64,000 bases of DNA, from positions 2,406-66,405 of the forward strand of contig WTPW01000013.1 of the NCBI GenBank assembly GCA_009809945.1. Reading direction: 5' to 3'. Positions 25,060-36,154 of this stretch are shown piece after piece. The position numbers were made by a program, and so were the translations under genes. Source of the DNA: Gigaspora margarita. Lineage: Eukaryota > Glomeromycota > Glomeromycetes > Diversisporales > Gigasporaceae. The notes under the pieces are model-generated. The model worked only from the letters and a program-made list of their open reading frames with translations, was not told the origin of the DNA and made no database searches. Every line of letters begins with the position of its first letter. Position 1 is the first letter of the stretch.

Positions 25060-25881
25060 TAGGGATGGGTTCGGTCAGCTAATAGTCAGCTAGCTGATCA
25101 GCTATAGCTGTAGTCGATGTAGTCGACTATAACGGCTTAGCTGACCGGGTAGCCGATACCAAATTTTTTATTTCCTGGCTAATAAATCATATTATTGCTT
25201 AATTCAGCATTAAGTGTACAAATTATATAGAATTATTGCAAGAAATAACCTAGCATCTTCCCCAGGATCGTCGTCACTTTTTCACTATCACGTGACTATG
25301 CCCAAAAAACTTCAAGTTCGTTTTAGGGCTCCTATAGGGTTTGATGTTAACAAGACATATAGTAAAATCGCTCAAGGAATGTTTTATTAGGGCGCGAAAG
25401 GTGATTTCTTATATAAATTTTAGGGAAATGAGCGAAGCGAACGTTTTGTTTTGATCTTCCGCTTGTGTTACATTACACCAGATCTCGTTATTTTATTGGC
25501 CAAAAATCACATGATAGTGAAATTTTAGCAACGATCAAAATCTAGGCTGAAATTACTTAATAGGCCAAATGATCTACAAATTTGACCAGAATTAGATTGT
25601 TTTGAAATGTAAACCGGATCTTCAATATTTTGATTATTTTGATTGGCTGCTTACAGCATGTGGCCCGAACTTTTTTTCACCATGGCTAGGGTACTCTAAT
25701 ATGTATAACTGTATAACATATAAAAATATAATTATTTGGCACTTGTTTATATACTTGATTGAAAAATTGATCAAGAAATTGATCAAATAATTTATCGGCT
25801 ATAGCTGGCTATAGTTGGCTACTAGTCGATAGTTGATGATAGCTGACCGATAGCTGACCTAGCTGACCGAACCCATCCCTA
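25060..25881. mobile_element. Nonautonomous hAT-like element, 822 bp, perfect 8-bp TSD
   Basis: The ends are TAGGGATGGGTTCGGTCAGC and its inverse. AGTACGAC occurs directly on both sides (25052-25059 and 25882-25889). Subterminal GCTAGCTG/AGCTATAGCT and CAGCTATC motifs are repeated many times, as in known hAT ends where transposase binds. Copy B of the duplication lacks the element (near 40310). It contains a smaller inverted-repeat element at 25266-25536. A 62-codon ORF inside has no domain. Confidence 0.92.
25266..25536. mobile_element. Nested inverted-repeat element within the 822-bp hAT
   Basis: The left end GATCGTCGTCACTTTTTCAC and the right end GTGAAATTTTAGCAACGATC are imperfect inverted repeats, with CACGTGAC/ATCACATGAT just inside. 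The interior AGCGAAGCGAACGTTTTGTT and TGTTACATTACACCAGAT resemble the element at 27551-27867 (GCGAACGTTTGTTTTGAA, TGTTACATTACACCTAAT). The two are therefore members of one family. Confidence 0.65.
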
Positions 25882-25955
25882 AGTACGACAGTACGTAGTA
25901 TACTTTACACATTCACTTTGTTTTCAACCAACATTAGTACATACTAAAAAGAATT

Positions 25956-27245
25956 ATGGCAAATGTACAAGAATGGCTTGGATAAGCTACTTTCGAAAGG
26001 CATATTAATTTTATCAATTATAATAAATTTATAGACTCTATCGTGATCATGGAGAAGTTTTTATATATGATTGTGAATTAACGGTTGCTCTTAAATGTCT
26101 TAATGTTGATACAAGCATAGATAAAAAAATCATTAGATTTTATTGATGAGGTATTAATTTGTTATATTGAACTTTAATTATACTCTACCATAGATAATAA
26201 ATTCCTATAATTCATATAATTAGCTTAAATTATTACGAAGTGTTTCGTCCCATCAAAACATTATTACATTCTATGGAGTTACAAAAGGTAGACTTGGGGA
26301 TGCATCGGTCCTGAAAAAGACCGGTCCAGGACCGGTCCCGGACCGGGACTGATAAGGACTGTGGGACCATTAAGGACCGGTCCTGGGACTGGGCCTTGTA
26401 AACATAACTGTGATGTTCATATCACCCAATCAAATTTCTTGATCAGGTATAATGTAGATCATATGATGTTTGTTTACATCTGACAGTAAATAATTACATC
26501 ATATTTGGCCAATAAAATCTTATGCAATAAGATCGATGTAATCATTAAAGGACCGTTATGGGACCGAAGGACCGGACCGGGACCGTAAACACTATGATAA
26601 CGGTCCTCTTAGGGACCGGACCGGACCGGACTGATGCAACTCTAGGTAGACTGGTGATTTAAACTTTTTAAAAGTGTTAAATAATAATATGTTAAATGAT
26701 ATATATATAATCGTATCAAACTAATATTTAGATAGCAATGGGAATTATAATATCATTTTAGAATATTTAATGAAGGAACTTTACGACAATACCTAAAAAC
26801 GAATTTTATAAGATTACAATATACGTATTGCTAAGGAAATAGCACGGATTTTATTTTTACATGAAAATAATATTATTCATAGAGATCTTGTAAGTATTAA
26901 ATATTTTCTCTGATTTTATATTTATCTGTTTACTAATACAGTACTTTAATCACCAATACTTTAATAACTTAGCATTCAACAAATATCTCGTGAAATAAGC
27001 TAAGACTAACAGGTTTTGGTCTATCAAAGCAAATAAATGAGACATCTAAGACTTCAACCGCTTTTGGAATGCCGGCATATGTTGAACCTCAGTTTAATCA
27101 AACATATAAACGTGATAAGAGGTCAGATACCTATAACTCTGGTGTAATCCTTTGGGAAATTTCAAGTGGAAGGTCACCTTTGAATAAAGATGGTAAAGCT
27201 TTATATTCATCTTTACTAGAAGAACCTATTGTAGATAGAACATAA
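25956..27245 (+). pseudogene. TKL-like protein kinase remnant A
   Basis: Starting at MANVQEWLG and broken at once by TAA, the plus strand preserves an ATP-binding-loop Lys region (ELTVALKCL). After the hAT insert come RIAKEIA and the catalytic-loop HENNIIHRDL at about 26826-26890. A GTAAGT-type donor follows, and then the activation-segment and APE-region equivalents (SKTSTAFGMPAYVEPQF), with GVILWEISSG in subdomain IX. Multiple stops and frameshifts and the 350-bp element at 26295 inactivate it. It lies head-to-head with the BTB-LRR gene. Copy B has the same exon layout. Confidence 0.85.
26295..26644. mobile_element. Nonautonomous hAT-like element, 350 bp, perfect 8-bp TSD
   Basis: GGTAGACT flanks both ends (26287-26294 and 26645-26652). 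Terminal repeats are TGGGGATGCATCGGTCC and, inverted from the right, TAGAGTTGCATCAGTCC. Dense GGACCGG/CCGGTCC subterminal motifs make it strikingly GC-rich. It sits inside the kinase remnant. Copy B reads GGTAGACGGGAG without it, which is a natural empty site. Confidence 0.92.
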
Positions 27246-28399
27246 ATTTATAATTTATTTTCTTATAAATATTTTATTCTTAATGATATAAATAAAAAAA
27301 GAGAAATTATATAATTCTATATATCATTTGAGAACATAAATAGTTGTAATTTGCCATTTTAAAATATAGAAATGGTTATATTAGCATACTAAATACAGTT
27401 TTATTTTATTATTATTGTTGATTGTAGAAGGTTTTATTGTTATTTAAACCCAAAATCAAAAAACTGGATTCTTTGTTCATCTTAATTAAAAAAATACCAG
27501 CCAATTAGCATTCAGTATAATTCTAATTTACTAGACCAGGCAGATTTTGACAGGGCGTAGGATTGATTTTCCAGGCACGTGACTTTCTGGCATCAATCGT
27601 TTTAGAGAAAAAAAATTAATTTACGTTAGGGTTTGGGTCCATGCTGGTGGTTAGAAGAGCATTATATAACAAAATTGTGCGAAAAAACTTTTTTGTTATG
27701 CCGGAAAGACAGTTTGCTAGTCTAAATCTTGCGAAAAATACGATTTTGCATAAGCGAACGTTTGTTTTGAATTTCCCTGATCATGTTACATTACACCTAA
27801 TACTGAATTTTAATTGGCTAATTTACGCTGGAAGATCACGTGAACGGAAAATCAATCCTATGCCCTGGTGTTGTCGGACCAGGCATTACCCGAAACTATA
27901 TTGATTCTGATAAATCATAGGTCTAAACTCAGTTCAACAACAGACCAGACTGGACCTAAGCTGGACCTGGATATTTTGTGGACACTATTACTAATACAAA
28001 GATTGATTGTTCTATTTTTATATCCAATCCTTATAAGTACACTCTAAATGCATGAAAGTTTATATGTGCTTAATTTGATAATTTATCACAATTCTGCGAG
28101 TGATACAAACCCAAAACAGGATCGGAAAATGTAAATGTGATGTTCCCGGATCAGCCCGACACGTGAGCAAGGGAAGAAAACACAAAAATATAAAAAAAAT
28201 AAAACATCTAAACTCTCGTCGATTGGTTCGGTGCTAAATGAAGAAATTTAATCCTTTGGAATTATTTCACGAGCTTACGTTGAATTTCCTTTTTGGGTTT
28301 GTGTTACTTACAAAAATAAGTATTTCACGTGTATCTGTGCAGTATATAACGTGTTTTACATAGTGTTGATTATGATACACGTTTGTTTTCTCACACAAA
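27246..28399. other. Intergenic stretch between duplication copy A and a BTB pseudogene
   Basis: Apart from the element at 27551-27867 no gene is recognised. TAGACC/GACCTGG-type motifs at 27910-27980 resemble those near 2370-2500. The last 300 bp before the BTB remnant may hold its old promoter (TATATAACGTG near 28341). Confidence 0.4.
27551..27867. mobile_element. Nonautonomous DNA transposon, 317 bp
   Basis: Inverted ends CAGGGCGTAGGATTGATTTT and CAGGGCATAGGATTGATTTT (right end inverted) are followed by CACGTGA on both sides. CAGGGC ends suggest hAT. The immediate 8-bp flanks do not match, but GACCAGGCA occurs on both sides slightly further out (27534-27542 and 27877-27885), so the true boundary may be wider. 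An 87-codon ORF inside lacks a domain. Confidence 0.7.
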
Positions 28400-29650
28400 T
28401 TTTTTTGAAACACTTTCGAAGGACTTTGGAATTATTTTAAATGATAATGAGCATAAGTAATACCATATCCTATCATGAATAAGCACCCCCTTTTTTGAAA
28501 TTTCAAACTCAACGTTCTTGATAACTATCTTATCAAACTTAATAAAATTTTTTTTATTTAAATTTTATAGATCTATAAAATTTAAATAAAAAAATTTTTA
28601 TTAAGTTTGATAAGATAATTATCAAGAATGTTGAGTTTGAAATTTCAAAAAAGGGGGTGCTTATTCATGATAGGATACGGTAATCGAAGTCGGTAGAGAA
28701 CCAAATATACGAATGATTAAAGCGCATTCTAATATTTTAAAATCACGTTCTTTATATTTTAAAAACTTTTAAACACAATGACACATATTGAAACGAAGAT
28801 GATTAAACAAACCGATATTTCTGTTGAAACGTTTGAAATAATTATCAAGTAATAATCATTTTACTTATAAATATGTTTTTTTTTATATAAAAATTTTTTT
28901 TTAACTTTTATAGTTGTTTTATATATATTATAGTACAATTTCATTAGAAGAAACTACGCCATCCATCGCATTTGATCTTCTGATGGCTACTAAAAAATTT
29001 TGTCTCGAAGAATTGGTTAATCATATTTTAATCGAGGATAACTCTTCCTAGTTGACCTTAAAATTTCTCACATCTATCAATCTTGCTTTGAATAATTAAA
29101 CCAATGTTGCATTGATATTATTGCAACATCTGTGCATCATTTAGAAAGGACATTAAACATAGCACCAAATGACGAATTAGTTTTATATAATAGGGAGTTA
29201 CTTAAATCAACAAGAAGAAGCTCTTGTGGAACTAAGTAAATCTTTAGAAATTAATCCAAAGAACGATACTGCTTTGAAGTATCGTGGGATCGTTTCTATC
29301 AACTTACGAATCAAGCATGATACAAAATAAATTGAGTAGTAGATGGTTGTTAGATAACCATATATATGATTATAATTCAGCGTTTAGAAATTTAACAGAA
29401 CCTCTAAAAATAGAACCAAATAATGTAATTGCCTTAATATATCGAGGGAAATATATCTTAACGTGGACCAATATAAAGAAACACTTGATGATATAAAATA
29501 TTGATCCAAATAACACAATGGTATTAGAAATTCGAAGCAAAACTCTTTAAAATGTGCAAATATGAAGATGCACAGAGAGATTTAAATAAGTTACTCGAAA
29601 TTAATCCTGACAATAAATATGCAGCAGAACTACTTAAAGAACCCGAGTTA
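28400..29650 (+). pseudogene. BTB-TPR pseudogene split by a foldback element
   Basis: The plus strand begins LSKDFGIILNDNEH, is cut by the palindrome at 28461-28682, and resumes VGREPNIRMIKAHSNILKSR then SLYFKN. This is the first half of a BTB fold. Stops follow, then ISVETFEIIIK and an intron-like AT stretch with a GTAATAATCA-type start. The BTB C-terminal helices come next (FDLLMATKKFCLEELVNHIL). From about 29200 there are TPR units (EEALVELSKSLEINPKN, LKIEPNNVIALIYRGK, NIDPNNTMVLEIRSKTL) in several frames. The BTB-plus-TPR combination is inferred from adjacency. The next stretch is interrupted by the hAT at 29699. Confidence 0.8.
28461..28682. mobile_element. 222-bp near-perfect palindromic (foldback) element
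   Basis: The arms are about 111 bp and symmetric around 28571/28572 (TATAGATCTATA). They run from TACCATATCCTATCATGAAT to its inverse with only a few mismatches. The outermost TA on each side is consistent with a Tc1/mariner-type TA target. It interrupts the BTB reading frame between NDNEH and VGREPN, so it inserted into a gene. No coding capacity. Confidence 0.85.
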
Positions 29651-29698
29651 TCAAGATGTAGTAAGAAGAGAAAGATATCTGATTAAGTCAATAACAGT

Positions 29699-30627
29699 TA
29701 GTGATGGGCAAATCCCGTGCGGGATCCACACGGTATTCGTGGGATTCACAGGATCGAGTAGAGTCTCTGGATTTTTCACGATTAATAAATATATATACAT
29801 ATATATATGTATATATTGTCACGAGGAATGTAATTTCTCGTTAAAATAATAATCATTTCTTATAAATCTTGCAGCATTGATTACAAATAAAAATGCTTAT
29901 ATAGACTTTACCTACTTTTAAAACATTGAATCTTATAATTATTAAATTCAACAATTCAGATTTGCCTTAATTTTATCAATTTTTTTTAAAATATTATTAT
30001 ATAAATACATATTTAAAAATTATAAAAGTAATAAAACGATCAAATCATAAGCGTATAAAATTTATAAGTAATCAGGTATATAATCAGGTATAAATGTACT
30101 AAATTTATATTGATCAATGTACATACAAAAATCCATAAACGAATCATAAGAAATTCATAATCGAGCTTATAATTTTTGATCAAATAGTCAATAATCATCT
30201 AAATCACATAAATGATTGGCTTGAATTTATTTAACCTTATCACTCATATGAAATAATTACTGAAATTGGAGATTTTCGCCCATATAGTACACAATATTCT
30301 TGGTGTATTATTTTATGCAAGAAATTAAAAGTCTAGATTCCCACTTTATTAATAATGACAATTTAAAAAATTTATTTCAACATACAGTTTGCACATTATC
30401 TCTGTACGTATGTATATATGTAGAACGAGAAATAAATAAAAAGTTAATGCGTGCATAATATTTTTATGTAAGTACATCAAATACTAATTAGAATTGGCCC
30501 ACTTATGTTAAAGAGGCCAGATGTTTTGTTAATTCGGGCCAGGTGATATGCTAACGCAGGACAGATAATCTTATATTAAAAATCCTGCGCAGGATCACGC
30601 GCGGATCCCGTGTGTTGCCCATCACTA
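29699..30627. mobile_element. Nonautonomous hAT-like element, 929 bp, perfect 8-bp TSD
   Basis: The left TAGTGATGGGCAAATCCCGT and the inverse of the right TAGTGATGGGCAACACACGG are terminal repeats, and ATAACAGT is duplicated at 29691-29698 and 30628-30635. The subterminal parts hold GCGGGATCC/GGATCCCG motifs. The interior is AT-rich with (TATA)-type repeats and no transposase. A related left end occurs at about 42656 without a matching right end. Confidence 0.92.
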
Positions 30628-30639
30628 ATAACAGTCAAA

Positions 30640-30975
30640 ATACTTTGCAAAAACTGACATTTTAGGAAGTTATTACTAATTTGCTACAAAATTGTTGCAA
30701 ATTTGATACAATTAACTTCTTTAATATAAGACTACTATTTCATTTTAATATTGAATCTAAATTACAAATAAATTGCATAAACATTGTAACTATATTGTCA
30801 CAATACCTTATTAAGAAATCATAACAAATTAAATTTAAATTTAAATTCGTAACAATATCGTTACAATTTTGCCAAGAAATTGTAACTATATTGTTTATTT
30901 AAATTGTTATGAAGTTGTGGCAATTTTGCCACACTTCGTTACAACATAGATTAAAAATTGTTTCAACTTTGTTTT
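30640..30975. repeat. Cluster of TTGTAAC/GTTACAA motifs
   Basis: At least eight short variants of TTGTAAC, GTTACAA and TTGTNACAA occur within about 330 bp, in both orientations (for example ATTGTAACTATATTGT near 30785 and 30882, and TTCGTTACAACAT near 30945). This could be the worn interior of an inverted-repeat element. No ends could be assigned. Confidence 0.4.
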
Positions 30976-31165
30976 GTCTTGTAAATAATTTTATATAAAT
31001 TATGAGCCAATGCAGAATCGATTATATGGCGATTAAGTAGCAGTTAAGTAACAATTAAGTAGCAATATACTTTTAGCAAAGTATAGTTACCTGTATTTAT
31101 ATATATATGTTGTAGAAATTCGAAAATTCTGAATCCACTTAAGTATATAGATTTTATGAATTTTA

Positions 31166-31402
31166 CAGGAGGGTCACCAAAATTCCGGGTCGGATGTCGG
31201 ATATAGGTCAGCATTTAGCCCTAGTTGTTAGCAGGTTCTATAGCAAAATCATCAGCTGGGCATTTTTTAATTAATGAATGGATATGATTTGTTAGTAAAA
31301 TTTTTTATGATCTTGGGGCAAAATTGATCAATTCCGATCCAGCCGACCATGATTCCGATGCACTCCGAAGTATTCCGACCTGGAATTTTGGGGACGCCCC
31401 TG
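31166..31402. mobile_element. Small inverted-repeat element, 237 bp
   Basis: The left CAGGAGGGTCACCAAAATTC and the inverse of the right CAGGGGCGTCCCCAAAATTC are terminal repeats with GGTCGGA inside. The flanks (TATGAATT and TATGAGTT, offset by three bases at the left) hint at a degenerate 8-bp duplication. It is probably hAT-like. No ORF. Confidence 0.65.
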
Positions 31403-31727
31403 TATGAGTTCAATTCAATGGAATTTCTATTAGATTAATTGAATATTTTTAAATTCTTCAATCTAAATATATTTTTATTAAACTTAATTAAAGACTAATT
31501 GAGATTAGAACCACATTCAAATTGTAAATATGCTTTTTTTATTCGTTTCTAATTTTATTCAAGATTCTGAAACATTTTAATGACTGAAGGTTTTATTTTT
31601 TGGTTTTGTAAGTGATCAACATTTATAAATGCAAAGATAACCTTCCATGTATATTATCATCCAAAATTAATATTAATAAATTGTTAATTAATTGAAATCT
31701 AATTTTATCATAATGATTTGATTCAAA

Positions 31728-32893
31728 CATGGTGTCGAAATGAAACCTACCCGAAACTAGTTTTGGAACGGTTCTAATCCGAAACTAGTTTCAGATTTTT
31801 TTTAAAAAAAAACCGAAACTCCGAAACCCGAAACCCTGAAACTATAATCCGAAACCCAAACCTATAATCCATACCTCAAAAATATAATATTGAAGCTTAT
31901 AAATTTATTATAAGGTTGCCTTATTTTTAATGAACCCAAAATGTAAAATTATTTTTTGAATAAATTATAATATTATATAGATCTTTTTTTTTATGTTTTT
32001 GGCAATTTTTTTCACTACCTCAGTTTGTTCAGGGGTTTTTTTAAAGCTGGTCAACTTTATTTTTAATATCATACCGTTATTGCAACTGATTGCAAAATTC
32101 TAGGACGATAGAAAAAATTGCCCATGATGAATTGATAAGTATTTTATGTCTTTTGATACCAACAATTTATTTAATTCTGCGGTAACCTATCAATTCTATC
32201 ATTAGTAGATATGGACGTATTAATTACTTATTATTACTTGATGTTGTACCCAGTTTTTACGTAATAAATAAAAAAAAAACTGATGCTTGCAAAAGCAACA
32301 TTGATTGTCAGAATATAAACTTCAGAATTATACCTTTCATGTTGAATTTATGAATCATAACAACAAAAAGGACTGCACGCATGCAATAAATTGTTGAATG
32401 CATTGAATTCTTTAAGGAGATATATAACATACATCAGTGCGATTAATGTATATTGAAGAGATACATAGCATAGATCAGTGCATTTGATGTATAATTGAAA
32501 GAGATATAAAATACATTAATGCAATCAATGCATATGGAAGTTGGGTAGTTTTTGGTGTTCAGGTGAGGTTTCGGTTCGAATGAGGTTTCAGGTTTCAGGT
32601 GAGATTTCGAGTTTCGGATAAGGTTTCGAGTTTCGGATAAGGTTTCGGAAGTTATAATCTTAAGCCTGAAACTTCGGATTTGGCACTAAAGGGTATCATC
32701 ACCAACTTTGGAGAGAATAAACAAATAAGTTAAGTTATTAATGTTTTGGCAGTTTTGGGGTTTCAGTTGAGGTTTCGTGTTTCGGTCGAGGTTTTGGGTT
32801 TCAGGCGAGGTTTCGAGTTTCGGATAAGGTTTCGGAAGCTATAATCTGAAACCTGAAACTTTCAGAATCGCCAAAAAAGGTTTCGCTGCCATC
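31728..32893. mobile_element. Putative hAT-like element with GTTTCGG subterminal repeats
   Basis: The left CATGGTGTCGAAATGAAACC and the inverse of the right GATGGCAGCGAAACC are weak terminal repeats. TTTGATTC and TTTGATTT lie just outside. Both ends are rich in CCGAAAC/GTTTCGG. A ~130-bp segment ending in TATAATCT-x-AAGCCTGAAAC is present twice near the right end (about 32540-32680 and 32750-32870), suggesting internal duplication or a second nested end. Contains the tandem repeat at 32390-32545. Confidence 0.5.
32390..32545. repeat. Three-unit tandem repeat (~53 bp)
   Basis: Units share GAGATATATAACATACATCA-like and AGTGC-ATT(A/T)ATGTAT blocks. Three diverged copies run from about 32390 to 32545. 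Confidence 0.65.
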
Positions 32894-33369
32894 TTTGATT
32901 TGATTTATATTTTTTAATTATTTGTTTGATTCATTCTTTTTTATTTTTAATATTTTTGCATACTGACTAGTTCATATAAATTCTTTATAGTTTTTGATTT
33001 ATTTGTTCTTGGCTTTAATAAATGTATCAATAAATATAAAAAATTCTTTAATAGATATAAATATTCTTTAGCCCTTTATAAATTGGTTCATTCACTTATA
33101 ATACTGAACCATTTTAATTAGTAATCACTATTGTTATTTAATTAAGAGTTAAATATGTATTGCACCCTATGTTGTACTATAAAAAGTCATACAACAAATA
33201 TATTTACATCTTCAGATTCTTTAGGTATTATAAGATTTTGTTAATTGGCTAATAATATTTAAATTTTTTAATTAGTAATCACTATTGTTATTTAATTAAT
33301 TTCAGAATTTATAGAGGATATATAAAATAAATATATTTACAAGTTCAAGAAATTTCATTATTTGATAAA

Positions 33370-33756
33370 GCTAAAAAAAGCTCAAACAAAAGTTGTGATT
33401 TGTGCAGAATTTTATTATCACAATTGACTTTGGGCTCTTAAGTAAAGCTATTTTTTAACTTAAAAAAATATAGATTTTTAAGATATATTTTATTATTTTA
33501 TTAGTAAAATTTTTTATTACAATAAAAAACCTTCCAAAATATATATAAAGAAAAAAAATATAAAGTTAGAAAAAAGCTATTAAACAAAAATCATGATTTG
33601 TACAGAATTTTATTATCACAATTAACTTTGGGCTCTTAAGTAATGTTGCACTTTGGCTCAAAAAAATGTCAATTATTAAAATATGTTTATTATTTTCTTA
33701 GTAAAATTTTTTTACTAAGATTAAAAAAACTTTTCAAAACATATGTAAAGAAAAAT
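33370..33756. repeat. Direct repeat, two ~195-bp copies
   Basis: Copies beginning near 33374 and 33575 both contain CAGAATTTTATTATCACAAT, CTTTGGGCTCTTAAGTAA and a TTAGTAAAATTTTTT block in the same order. There is no ORF. Confidence 0.7.
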
Positions 33757-35989
33757 AAATAGTTTGTATAATAGTGAATTTACTAATTCTTATGTTCTCT
33801 TTGATAGCAAGTATCATGGGATCCACTAGGCCTATTTTGATGATTTAACTGCTATTAGAATCAGAAAAATGAGCTTTACTACTTTTAATTAGGAGCCAAA
33901 GAAGGTTTACTTATTAGTTTTTTGAGCTAATGATAGAATTGGAATGTTATTTTATAAAATATATTAATTCTAAAAACAGAAAATCTTGTGCAACCATAGT
34001 AGAAATAGCAAAATGCCATGGTAGAAATAGGAATTCCCTAAATTATATTAATTACAATTGCAAATTTAATTTATCAAAAGACTCGATTTCTCTTTAATCA
34101 TTAATTATATATATTATTAAAACCATTTATTAATTAATTATAATATTTTATTATTCTTTTGAGCTCATCATCTATATTTGTTTCTATAACATCATCAAGT
34201 ATTTTTTCTTAGCAGCTACTTTATTAGTACTGTAAATGGGCATATAGAAAACTCAGGCATATTACACTTTACTGATCAAAAAACCTGAATTATACCTGGA
34301 AGTAATATGTTTAAAGTGGGTACAATAATTGGGGTTATTGTTTGGGGAGTATATAAAGAAGAAAAATTTTGTATATGAACCAGTAATTTAATTCAAATTT
34401 TTGATGCAGTTACTGGCAATAAATATTATATGATACATAATCCATGATTATGTATAAAATGAACACATTTAGGCCATACAAAATTAATAATTTGTTTTTA
34501 TAATTTTTTTGATTAGTAAAGCTCAAATAATGTGATCATTATAGTCTTACACCAAAAATAGCATGGCATAGAGCAAACTTAAAACAAGCAAATATTACCA
34601 AAAAGAAAAAAAGAAGTTAGAATTGTCAAGAAAAATTGGCAATCATTAAATAGATTCATGGATAGTAAACTTGAAATATATGAATTAATGAAAAAACTGC
34701 TAGCAGCATTTTAATATGCAAATAAAGGAAGTCTTCATGACTTTTTATATCAAATTTTAGAGAATTTGAATAGAAAAGTAATTTGAAATAGCTCACGAAG
34801 GTTTAGCAACTTGAAAATAAATTTAAAAAACATTGCTGCATTAAATAATTTTTAGTCATATAATTTTTATTTTTAGAATCTTTAAATTAATGTCAATATA
34901 CTCTATATAGAATATATGTTACTACTGTATATAAAATACTCCTGGTACTAAAGACCCAGGTCTTTTACATTCAACCAAATAAATCACATGTGATATAGAT
35001 CCGGGTATAGTAGTGGGGTCTACTACCATGGGGTTGTCTATATGGCAATTTATGGTAGTCACCATATTTTTAATTTCTTCTCAACCAAAACCTTTTAAAG
35101 CTTCTTGAAATGAATTGCCCACTTTTTCTACAGTTGCAACAAAACTGTGTGTACACTGCCACCAGATTGAATAATAATTTGGTGATAATTCTATACCAGT
35201 CAGATTTTAACTCCGTTTACAAATTTATGGAATGAACTTTCTGTGTTTGTGTTTGTGCTTTTGCTTTTATTCCTTTTTTTTAAAAAAATTTTAATACATG
35301 ATTGTTTTTATTGTTATTGGAAATCGATTTTTCTATAAACATTAATACATACTTGATCATAATGAGTTTCCTTTCATAATGCATTTCTGCCTTATAACTA
35401 AAATCCATTAATGTTATGTGTAGTGATTCTAATTTTCGTTCATTATCATTTAAGTTCTGTGTTAATTTTCTTCATAATATTTTGCAAATTTAATATATTC
35501 ATCAATTTGTTATTTATAAATTCGTTTGTCAAACAGTGGAACAAATAGAATATTATTATTTTTCTTTATCTATCAAGTTTCGTACTATTGTAGATGCATA
35601 ATAATATATTTCTTTTATTCTTTATGTTCAGAATGTCTTATTATTCTTCTAATTCGAGAATTGAACGTATAATTCCAGGATTATAATAAAATTAGGCAAT
35701 TACAATATTTAAAGAGTATTGTAAAATTTTAAAGAAAGAATCATTTTATTATCAAATATACGTAAATCCTTAAATTCTGGAATTTTCCATTGCGTATAAC
35801 AAGTAGTTTACCATTATTTTTTGAATCTTTGATTTTTAATTTATATGAATCATTATTTTTCTTTTTCATAGTAAACAAGGGTCGTATAACTATTTATTAT
35901 TTCCGATAATTTCAAGTTCAGATGACATTTTCTATATTATATATTACTTTCGAAAGAATTTTTTGTAATTATTAATTATTTGTCACTTC
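33757..35989. other. Non-coding AT-rich stretch
   Basis: No complete gene is recognised. The only coding-like trace is the short kinase-like segment at 34715. The part at 35130-35970 is AT-rich with no long ORF on either strand. Confidence 0.45.
34715..34785 (+). pseudogene. Possible kinase fragment
   Basis: In one frame the plus strand reads YANKGSLHDFLYQILENL. This resembles the hinge region following the gatekeeper in TKL kinases (a YANxGxLxxYL pattern). A stop immediately precedes it and no other kinase motif is nearby. Chance similarity is possible. Confidence 0.3.
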
Positions 35990-36085
35990 AGTTAAATTTC
36001 AAATACATAACCATAACATTAGCGCAAAATCGGAATATTGATTTTTTATTATTGATATACAACTTTCGAAAATTGATTCGATTAG

Positions 36086-36154
36086 GCATTCTTTTATTAT
36101 CAAAATATCTGCTGAGATGGATGATGCTAAAGGAGTATTTAATGTTGGATGTTG
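36086..36154 (+). pseudogene. Sel1-repeat remnant
   Basis: The plus strand encodes FYYQ then, one base out of frame, SAEMDDAKGVFNVGC. This is the helix-turn part of a Sel1-like repeat, as in the gene at 58003 (FIYYQKSADMGDTEGMFNVG). It lies at a point where copy A has a gap, so it is either a relic deleted from copy A or a fragment inserted into copy B. Confidence 0.7.

Larger units (their letters stand above)
20390..27245. repeat. Segmental duplication, copy A
   Basis: Plus-strand sequence here matches 35990-41345 in order and orientation. It runs from TATTGATATACAA near 20440, through the hairpin at 21777 and the 3' flank and body of the BTB-LRR gene, to the kinase fragment ending near 27245. 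Divergence is modest and indels are frequent. Copy A is longer because it alone carries a GC-richer insert (about 24509-25011) and hAT-like elements (25060-25881 and 26295-26644). Copy B has extra LRR units and a Sel1 remnant. Confidence 0.88.
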
